Positions 1 to 5,452 of a stretch of DNA of 6,286 nucleotides are shown piece after piece. The stretch is from positions 1-6,286 of the forward strand of contig CAMCWS010000098.1 in assembly GCA_945882755.1 (NCBI GenBank), read 5' to 3'. Source of the stretch: Bordetella parapertussis (GTDB taxonomy: Bacteria > Pseudomonadota > Gammaproteobacteria > Burkholderiales > Burkholderiaceae_C). Both the position numbers and the translations under genes were made by a program. The notes under the pieces were generated by a model. That model worked only from the letters and a program-made list of their open reading frames with translations. It was not told the DNA's origin and did no database searches. Numbering within the stretch: position 1 is the first letter of the stretch; every line of letters begins with the position of its first letter.

Positions 1-426
1 GAGGGAACACCTTTCAATCAGCCTGAAATTGAGGCTGCTTTGAAGCGCCAAGGCAATATGAAGATCAACAAAGGCGATGTGGTGATTTTCTATACCGGTT
101 GGCACAAACTGCTGGGCGTGGATGACAAGCGCAATGGCGCAGCCCATCCTGGCCTGGGTGTTCAAGGTGCCCGCTATTTGGCTAATTTGGGTGTTGCAAT
201 GATTGGCTCAGACACTTGGGGCTTGGAAGTTGTTCCTTTCGAAAATGAAGGCCAAGTGTTCCACGTTCACCAAATTTTGTTGGCTGAATTCGGTGTCTTC
301 ATCTTGGAGAACGTCGTTGCCCAGCAAGCTATCAAGGATGGCGTTTATGAAGGCATGATCACCGTTGGCCCACACCGCACCACTGGTTCGGTTCAAGCCA
401 TTGTGAACCCCATTTTTGTGTACTGA
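1..426 (+). CDS. Cyclase family protein (kynurenine formamidase-like hydrolase), 3' part
   Basis: The reading frame is open from the first base (it begins EGTPFNQPEI) to a TGA at 424-426, so this is the C-terminal part of a longer protein; a TTG at 40 and an ATG at 58 lie inside it and are not its start. The visible 141 residues resemble the C-terminal half of the cyclase family (PF04199), metal-dependent hydrolases that include bacterial kynurenine formamidase. Supporting segments are GDVVIFYTGW, the AHPGLGVQGARYLANLGV stretch, GSDTWGLEVVP, FHVHQILLAEFGVFILEN and a closing GPHRTTGSVQAIVNP. The family's metal-binding motif (HxGTHxDxPxH type) would lie upstream of the window and cannot be checked. 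The substrate cannot be told from this part. The gene converges with the regulator gene across a shared terminator and is probably not part of the formate unit. Confidence 0.85.
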   Translation, partial: EGTPFNQPEIEAALKRQGNMKINKGDVVIFYTGWHKLLGVDDKRNGAAHPGLGVQGARYLANLGVAMIGSDTWGLEVVPFENEGQVFHVHQILLAEFGVFILENVVAQQAIKDGVYEGMITVGPHRTTGSVQAIVNPIFVY

Positions 427-446
427 TTTTCCCTGCATGCAAAAAG

Positions 447-473
447 AAAAAGGCACCCTCGGGTGCCTTTTTT
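447..473. terminator. Bidirectional rho-independent terminator
   Basis: A perfect GC-rich stem, AGGCACC (451-457) with GGTGCCT (462-468), closes a CTCG loop and is extended by A-T pairs at its base (447-450 with 469-472). A T run follows on the + strand. On the other strand the A-rich tract at 441-451 gives a T-rich run. It lies 20 bases after the stop of the cyclase-family gene and 15 bases beyond the stop of the converging regulator gene, so it can serve both. Confidence 0.9.
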
Positions 474-488
474 CATGGCGAGCCGATA

Positions 489-1577
489 TCAGAATTTTTT
501 AGCTGCCGCCAACTCTGGAAAAGCCTCATGGATGGTGGACACCTGCCCGCAGTGCGCAGCGGTGTAGCCTGGCAATTGGTTCACCGCAAATTGAAATTCA
601 TCGCTGTTGAGCACCTTCAACACCGCTTGCAAATGCGGTCGCTCTAGGTCGGATTGGTTGCAAAGCAAAAAATAGCGCTCAGTGGCCAATGGCAAAAACT
701 CCAGCTTGAAACGTCTGGCGGGTGTTTCCACGCCAAAGCCCACATCCGCCATGCCACTTGCCACAAAAGCCGCCACCGCTGCATGGGTGAATTCGGCTTG
801 CTCGTAACCGGATATTTGCGTGGGATCTATGCGGGCTTTTTTCAAAAAGCATTCCAGCAAAAACCGGGTGCCACTGCTGGGCTGACGATTGACAAAGCGA
901 ATGCCTTTGCGGGTGAGGTCTTGCGCCTCGTAAATTTTGTGGGGGTTGCCGCTGGCCACCATGAAACCTTGGCGACGCGTGGCCACATGGATGATGCGGC
1001 TTTCCTTGGGAATCAACCAGCGAGCGTAATGCTTGAAGGCGATATCTTCAAATTCGCCTTGGGGAATGTGAAAACCGGCAATTTCGCAAGCACCCTCGTT
1101 CAAAGATGCCACCGCTTCAATGCTGCCCACATACTTGCGCTCTACATGGGTGCCTGACAAAGCCAAGGTTTGAATCAGCTTTTCCACGGCAAAACCATGG
1201 CTGGCATGGACCCGCAGGGCCTCGCTACCTGCAGACAGCACACGCCCAATCTCACTCTCCAATTCCGAGGCCAAACTCTCCAACATGGGCGTGAGTCGCG
1301 CGGAAATGCGGTGACCGGCCCATACCAACTTTTCAGCCAACGGCGTCAAAGTGGAGCCTTTGCCACGCTCCATGTTCAGCAAAGGCATGCCCAATTGCTC
1401 CTCGCCTTGGCGAATCAAGCTCCATGCATGGCGATACGAGGCCCCCGTTTTTTTGCAAGAACCGGACAAACTGCCATGCCCTTGCACCTCAGAGAGCAGC
1501 TCCAGCAAGCGCGGTGCAAGGTTATGCCCCTTGGCGTCGCTGATGGTCCACTGAGGTTTGATCGAGACTTTATGCAT
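489..1577 (-). CDS. Transcriptional regulator with ModE/LysR-like HTH and PBP-like sensor domain (likely regulator of the fds operon)
   Basis: A 362-residue one-component regulator. Residues about 20-85 form a winged helix-turn-helix of the ModE/LysR type, with the segment TGASYRHAWSLI (44-55) typical of the recognition region and RGKGSTLTPLAEKL (71-84) as the wing. Residues about 115-345 match the periplasmic-binding-protein-like domain found in molybdate-related regulators (PF12727 type): GFHIPQG at 168-174, NRQPSSGTRFLLE at 230-242, and THAAVAAFVASGMADVGFGVE-like sequence at 264-284. The start at 1577 is favoured because an in-frame TGA lies at 1593-1595 and the HTH begins soon after; no clear Shine-Dalgarno sequence precedes it. 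It is divergent from the transporter and fds genes. From memory, fds operons of Cupriavidus have a regulator called FdsR responding to formate; I infer an equivalent role but cannot confirm orthology. The ligand could be formate, molybdate or another oxyanion. Confidence 0.85.
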   Translation of the reverse strand: MHKVSIKPQWTISDAKGHNLAPRLLELLSEVQGHGSLSGSCKKTGASYRHAWSLIRQGEEQLGMPLLNMERGKGSTLTPLAEKLVWAGHRISARLTPMLESLASELESEIGRVLSAGSEALRVHASHGFAVEKLIQTLALSGTHVERKYVGSIEAVASLNEGACEIAGFHIPQGEFEDIAFKHYARWLIPKESRIIHVATRRQGFMVASGNPHKIYEAQDLTRKGIRFVNRQPSSGTRFLLECFLKKARIDPTQISGYEQAEFTHAAVAAFVASGMADVGFGVETPARRFKLEFLPLATERYFLLCNQSDLERPHLQAVLKVLNSDEFQFAVNQLPGYTAAHCGQVSTIHEAFPELAAAKKF

Positions 1578-1587
1578 GGAAATATAG

Positions 1588-1603
1588 GCTTTTCAGAGCA
1601 TAT
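1588..1603. promoter_or_regulatory. Candidate operator A, next to the regulator start
   Basis: GCTTTTCAGAGCATAT is an imperfect inverted repeat (GCT and AGC arms about a 6-base centre), flanked further out by AATAT (1581-1585) and ATATT (1600-1604), which are offset by one base. It shares GCTT, TCA and AGCATAT with element B. It lies only 11-26 bases upstream of the regulator's ATG, a place suited to autoregulation. Assignment as a protein-binding site is inference. Confidence 0.35.
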
Positions 1604-1648
1604 TAGTTGTGTTGAATAAAACTAGCTTACCTTACCTTCATTGTCATA

Positions 1649-1677
1649 TTGCCGCAATGCAGTGATTTCCCTAGACT
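1649..1677 (+). promoter_or_regulatory. Weak candidate sigma-70 promoter for the transporter-fds operon
   Basis: TTGCCG (1649-1654) and TAGACT (1672-1677) are separated by 17 bases, each matching four of six consensus positions. Transcription would begin near 1684, at operator-like element B. A better -35 match, TTGTCA at 1641-1646, has no acceptable -10 partner at the right distance. The call rests on weak matches, as expected for an activator-dependent promoter but also for chance. Confidence 0.2.
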
Positions 1678-1680
1678 TCC

Positions 1681-1699
1681 ATGTGCTTCAAAAGCATAT
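1681..1699. promoter_or_regulatory. Candidate operator B, an inverted repeat in the operon leader
   Basis: TGCTT (1684-1688) and AAGCA (1692-1696) are perfect inverted arms about a CAA centre. The symmetry continues outward after one mismatch (AT at 1681-1682 with AT at 1698-1699). Bases 1685-1699 repeat the sequence of element A with a small length change. It lies 55-73 bases before the transporter ATG. Its position suits control of the transporter-fds transcript by the divergent regulator; that is inference. Confidence 0.4.
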
Positions 1700-1753
1700 G
1701 TTCGGGTAAAGTCCAAGGGTTAGGCCAAACCTTATTCCAAGAACGGAGACAAC

Positions 1754-3400
1754 ATGACAACAGTAGACGACTCGCCAGGTTTTTTGTCCAAAGAACGCAT
1801 CGTTGCAGCTGAAGGCTTTAACCGCTGGTTGGTACCCCCTGCGGCTTTGGCCATTCATTTGTGTATCGGCATGGCCTACGGCTTCTCGGTGTTTTGGCTG
1901 CCCTTGTCCAAAGCGCTGGGTATCAAAGAGGCCATCAAATGCGGTCCCGATATTGGTTTCTTCCAAGAACTCTTCATCACCACCTGCGATTGGAAAGTCT
2001 CCACCTTGGGTTGGATGTACACCTTGTTTTTTGTCTTGCTCGGTAGCTCCGCTGCTTTGTGGGGCGGCTGGTTAGAGCGAGCAGGTCCCAGAAAAGCTGG
2101 CGTGGTGAGTGCGGTGTGTTGGTGTGGTGGCATGCTCATTTCTGCAGCGGGTATTTACTACCATCAGTTTTGGATGATGTTGCTGGGCTCTGGCGTTATC
2201 GGCGGCATTGGTCTGGGCTTGGGTTACATCTCACCCGTCAGTACGCTGATTAAATGGTTCCCCGATCGCCGTGGCATGGCGACCGGCATGGCCATCATGG
2301 GCTTTGGTGGTGGCGCCATGATCGGCTCACCCTTGGCCGCTGAGATGATGAAGGTTTTTGCCACCGACCTCGAAGTGGGTGTTTGGCAAACATTCGTTGT
2401 CATGGCCTTGATCTACTTCGTTTTCATGATGGCAGGCGCTTTGGGCTACCGCATCCCTGCCACCGGTTGGAAGCCTGCAGGTTGGACGCCTCCTGTGCAA
2501 CAGCAAGCCAACACCATGATCACCCAAGGCCATGTGCATGTCAGCAAAGTCTGGGGCATCCCCCAGTTTTGGATGGTGTGGGTGGTGTTGTGCATGAACG
2601 TGTCAGCCGGTATTGGTGTCATCGGCATGGCCAGCCCCATGTTGCAGGAAGTTTTTGGCGGTGCCTTGATGGGCATCGAGGCCAAGTTTGTTGACCTTGA
2701 CAAGACGCAGCTCACCACTATTGCAGGCATCGCCGCTGGCTTTACAGCTTTGCTGAGCTTGTTCAACATTGGCGGCCGTTTTGTGTGGGCGAGTTTGTCA
2801 GACAAACTCGGTCGCAAGCTCACCTACATCATCTTCTTTGTGCTGGGCGCTGCTTTGTACGCTTCTGTGCCAGCAAGTGCCATGGCCGGCAACAAGATGC
2901 TGTTTGTGGCGGCGTTTTGCATCATCTTGAGCATGTATGGCGGCGGCTTTGCCACGGTACCCGCTTATTTGGCCGATTTGTTTGGCACGCAAATGGTGGG
3001 CGCTATCCACGGTCGCTTGCTGACTGCTTGGGCCACAGCAGGCATTTTGGGTCCCGTGGTGGTCAATTACATGCGCGACTACCAACTCGGTTTGGGTATC
3101 CCCCGTGAGCAGGTTTACAACCAAACCATGTTTATTTTGGTGGGTATGTTGGTGGTGGGTTTGATTGCCAACCTGATGATCAAACCCGTGGACGCCAAAC
3201 ACTTCATGACAGCCGAAGAACTGGCCCATGAAAAGAAACTCGCCCACGAAAAAGCCAGCGCCTCCGAAGTGGGTGCTGCCCATGGCGGGGCTAGCGAATC
3301 CAATCCTCTATGGGTTGTCTTTGCTTGGACGGCCGTGGGCATTCCCTTGGCATGGGGCATCTACCGTACGCTCCTGAGCGTAGGCAAATTTTTCAACTGA
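1754..3400 (+). CDS. OFA-family MFS transporter (oxalate/formate antiporter-like), probable formate or small-carboxylate carrier
   Basis: A 548-residue inner-membrane protein of the major facilitator superfamily, with GGAG five bases before its ATG. Hydrophobic segments suggest twelve core helices between residues about 28 and 476. The first has the OFA-like pattern FNRWLVPPAALAIHLCIGMAYGFSVFWLPL. The loop after helix 2 has a motif-A-like GWLERAGPRKAG (104-115), and the equivalent loop after helix 8 reads GGRFVWASLSDKLGRK (340-355). It is longer than the usual 400-430 residues of OxlT-like members: an enlarged first periplasmic loop (about 51-82) carries Cys63 and Cys78, and a charged tail with a small LAHEK repeat (490-500) leads to an extra hydrophobic segment (about 518-540). 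Seven bases separate its stop from fdsG, so it is probably the first gene of the fds operon and moves formate or a linked carboxylate. The actual substrate and whether it works by exchange or symport cannot be read from the sequence. Confidence 0.87.
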   Translation: MTTVDDSPGFLSKERIVAAEGFNRWLVPPAALAIHLCIGMAYGFSVFWLPLSKALGIKEAIKCGPDIGFFQELFITTCDWKVSTLGWMYTLFFVLLGSSAALWGGWLERAGPRKAGVVSAVCWCGGMLISAAGIYYHQFWMMLLGSGVIGGIGLGLGYISPVSTLIKWFPDRRGMATGMAIMGFGGGAMIGSPLAAEMMKVFATDLEVGVWQTFVVMALIYFVFMMAGALGYRIPATGWKPAGWTPPVQQQANTMITQGHVHVSKVWGIPQFWMVWVVLCMNVSAGIGVIGMASPMLQEVFGGALMGIEAKFVDLDKTQLTTIAGIAAGFTALLSLFNIGGRFVWASLSDKLGRKLTYIIFFVLGAALYASVPASAMAGNKMLFVAAFCIILSMYGGGFATVPAYLADLFGTQMVGAIHGRLLTAWATAGILGPVVVNYMRDYQLGLGIPREQVYNQTMFILVGMLVVGLIANLMIKPVDAKHFMTAEELAHEKKLAHEKASASEVGAAHGGASESNPLWVVFAWTAVGIPLAWGIYRTLLSVGKFFN

Positions 3401-3407
3401 TTGAGCC

Positions 3408-3890
3408 ATGAATTCAACCCAAGCTTTGCCTGAACAGGCCCTTATCGACCAACTGGTGCAACAACACGCCTCTGAACCGGGGTCGTTGTTGCCCTTGTTG
3501 CACGACATTCAGGACAAGCTCGGGTTTATTCCCGCCAGCAGCGTGGCCTCCATTGCGCAGGGCTTGAACCTGTCACGTGCAGAAGTGCATGGCGTCATCA
3601 CTTACTACCACCACTTTCGCAGCACGGCTCCTGGCAAACACGTCATTCAAGTCTGTCGCGCTGAAGCTTGCCAGTCATGTGGCAGCGAAGAACTGTGGGC
3701 CCTGGCTGAAAAATTGCTGGGCTGCAATGGCCATGAAACCAGTGCCAATGGCATGTACTCGCTTGAGCCTGTGTATTGCTTAGGTCTGTGTGCATCCTCA
3801 CCCGCCGTGCAAATTAACGACAAATTGCATTCACGTGTCAATCAAGCCAAATTAACTCGATTGGTCAAGTCTTTGGAAAGCGCCGCATGA
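3408..3890 (+). CDS. fdsG: NAD-dependent formate dehydrogenase gamma subunit FdsG (NuoE-like)
   Basis: A 160-residue cytoplasmic protein of the NuoE/24-kDa thioredoxin-like ferredoxin family, full length for FdsG. Residues about 10-75 form the helical N-terminal part (LLPLLHDIQDKLGFIP, then LSRAEVHGVITYYHHF). The C-terminal domain carries one [2Fe-2S] cluster with ligands Cys83, Cys88, Cys124 and Cys128 in the CX4C and CX3C arrangement (CRAEAC and CLGLC). In the Fds complex it is the small partner of FdsB in the diaphorase module that hands electrons to NAD+. Its ATG is seven bases after the transporter stop with only a weak GAG upstream, which suggests translational coupling. Its last codon region overlaps the start of fdsB by four bases (ATGA). 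Confidence 0.95.
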   Translation: MNSTQALPEQALIDQLVQQHASEPGSLLPLLHDIQDKLGFIPASSVASIAQGLNLSRAEVHGVITYYHHFRSTAPGKHVIQVCRAEACQSCGSEELWALAEKLLGCNGHETSANGMYSLEPVYCLGLCASSPAVQINDKLHSRVNQAKLTRLVKSLESAA

Positions 3891-5443
3891 GCTTCACTGT
3901 TTTTGTTCCCTGCGACTCTGCTGCACTGGCTGCTGGTGCCGATGAGGTTGTTGACGCCATTCACAAAGAGGCCGCTGCGCGTGGCTTGGCTATCGATGTA
4001 CAGCGCAACAGTTCTCGCGGCATGTTTTGGCTTGAGCCTTTGGTTGAGGTTGTCACAGCACAAGGTCGCGTCTCCTATGGTCCTGTGGCGTTTGAAGATG
4101 TGCCCTCACTTTTTGCGGCAGACTTTTTGAACGGCGGACAGCACGCCCTTTCACTTGGCGTCACAGACCAAATCCCCTATTTGGCCAAACAGCAACGTCT
4201 GACCTTTGCCCGCATGGGCATCACCCGTCCATTGTCTTTGGACGATTATGCGACCCATGGCGGATGGCTGGGTCTGAAAAACGCTGTGGCCATGGATGGT
4301 GCGGCGGTGGTGCAAGAGTTGTTGGACTCAGGCTTGCGTGGTCGTGGTGGCGCGGCGTTTCCTGCAGGCATCAAGTGGCGCACCGTGCGAGGCACCACAG
4401 CTGCGCAAAAGTACGTGGTTTGCAATGCGGATGAAGGTGACTCGGGCACCTTCTCGGACCGCATGACCATGGAGGGTGACCCCTATATGCTGATTGAGGG
4501 CATGGCCATCGCCGGTTTAGCGGTCGGTGCCACCCAAGGCTATATCTACATCCGCTCTGAATACCCACACGCCATTGCCACCATGAACACGGCCATTGCC
4601 ATGGCCGAGTCCGCTGGCTACTTGGGCGCCAACGTGATGGGCAGCGGCCAAGCGTTTGTCCTAAAGGTGCGCAAAGCTGCTGGCTCGTATGTGTGTGGCG
4701 AAGAAACCGCCATGCTCGAGAGCATCGAGGGCAAGCGCGGCATCGTTCGCGCCAAACCACCATTGCCAGCATTGGAAGGTTTGTTTGGTCAACCTACCGT
4801 CATCAACAACGTCATCACCTTGGCCAGCGTGCCTATCATCATGGCCAAGGGTGCGGCCTTTTACAAAGACTTTGGCGTGGGTCGCTCCACCGGCACCCTG
4901 CCCTTCCAAATTGCTGGCAATATTTTGCAAGGCGGTTTGGTTGAACGTGCGTTTGGTTTGAGCTTGCGTGAACTCTTGTTTGATTTTGGTGGCGGCAGCC
5001 GAAGCGGTCGTCCCATCAAAGCGGTGCAAGTCGGCGGTCCCTTGGGCGCTTATGTACCCGAATCGCAATGGGATGTGCCGTTGGACTACGAAGCCTACGC
5101 TGCGATGGGTGCGGTGGTCGGTCACGGCGGCATCGTGGTTCACGACGACTCAGCCAATATGGCCAAGCTGGCCCGCTACGCCATGGAATTTTGTGCGATC
5201 GAAAGCTGCGGCAAATGCACACCTTGTCGCATCGGCTCGACCCGCGGCATGGAAACCATAGACCGCATTGGCACTTCCAACAACAAAGAACAACAAGTGC
5301 ATTTGCTGCGCGACTTGTGCAACACCATGCTGCACGGCAGCCTTTGCGCCATGGGCGGCATGACACCTTACCCGGTGTTGTCCGCTCTTAACCATTACCC
5401 CGCCGACTTTGGTTTGGAAGCCAAAGAGGCTCAAGTTCTTTAA
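3887..5443 (+). CDS. fdsB: NAD-dependent formate dehydrogenase beta subunit FdsB (NuoF-like, FMN and NAD binding)
   Basis: A 518-residue cytoplasmic flavoprotein that passes electrons from FdsA to NAD+. Residues 1 to about 90 form a thioredoxin-like extension without the cluster cysteines (only Cys9 is present). The NuoF part then shows the glycine-rich nucleotide segment RGRGGAAFPAGIKW (151-164), NADEGDSGTFSDR (180-192) for FMN and NAD contacts, and CGEETA (270-275). The C-terminal SLBB and cluster-binding parts follow, with [4Fe-4S] ligands Cys441, Cys444, Cys447 (SCGKCTPCR) and Cys487 (GSLCAMGG). The start overlaps fdsG by four bases and has GGAAAG at 3875-3880 as ribosome binding site. 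Hydrogenase HoxF and complex I NuoF are close relatives; the NuoE-like neighbour before and the fused FdsA after it identify this as Fds. Confidence 0.95.
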   Translation: MSFTVFVPCDSAALAAGADEVVDAIHKEAAARGLAIDVQRNSSRGMFWLEPLVEVVTAQGRVSYGPVAFEDVPSLFAADFLNGGQHALSLGVTDQIPYLAKQQRLTFARMGITRPLSLDDYATHGGWLGLKNAVAMDGAAVVQELLDSGLRGRGGAAFPAGIKWRTVRGTTAAQKYVVCNADEGDSGTFSDRMTMEGDPYMLIEGMAIAGLAVGATQGYIYIRSEYPHAIATMNTAIAMAESAGYLGANVMGSGQAFVLKVRKAAGSYVCGEETAMLESIEGKRGIVRAKPPLPALEGLFGQPTVINNVITLASVPIIMAKGAAFYKDFGVGRSTGTLPFQIAGNILQGGLVERAFGLSLRELLFDFGGGSRSGRPIKAVQVGGPLGAYVPESQWDVPLDYEAYAAMGAVVGHGGIVVHDDSANMAKLARYAMEFCAIESCGKCTPCRIGSTRGMETIDRIGTSNNKEQQVHLLRDLCNTMLHGSLCAMGGMTPYPVLSALNHYPADFGLEAKEAQVL

Positions 5444-5452
5444 GGAAATACC

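Larger units (their letters stand above)
1578..1753. promoter_or_regulatory. Divergent control region between regulator and transporter-fds operon
   Basis: These 176 bases separate two divergent starts and must hold both promoters. The region is AT-richer than the flanking genes. It contains two related operator-like elements (1588-1603 and 1685-1699), a short tandem repeat (CTTACCTTACCTT, 1626-1638), and a good Shine-Dalgarno sequence, GGAG at 1745-1748, five bases before the transporter ATG. I see no sigma-54 -24/-12 pair. No convincing promoter for the regulator gene could be picked by eye. Confidence 0.7.

Noticed and set aside
654..1157. A 167-codon + strand open frame inside the regulator gene
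   Set aside because: It is antisense to the regulator, which has clear HTH and PBP-like motifs, and its own translation shows no family features.
1626..1638. Tandem CTTAC/CTTACCTT repeat in the divergent control region
   Set aside because: It has only about two units of a six-base repeat, too short to assign a role; it is mentioned in the control-region entry only.
2798..3283. A 161-codon minus-strand open frame inside the transporter gene
   Set aside because: It is a shadow of the membrane-protein coding strand with low-complexity His/Gln-rich translation and no start context.
3887..4160. Possible loss of a [2Fe-2S] cluster in the N-terminal thioredoxin-like part of FdsB
   Set aside because: Only Cys9 is present there, but FdsB proteins are known to carry just FMN and one [4Fe-4S] cluster, and FdsG supplies the [2Fe-2S] site, so this is normal for the family.
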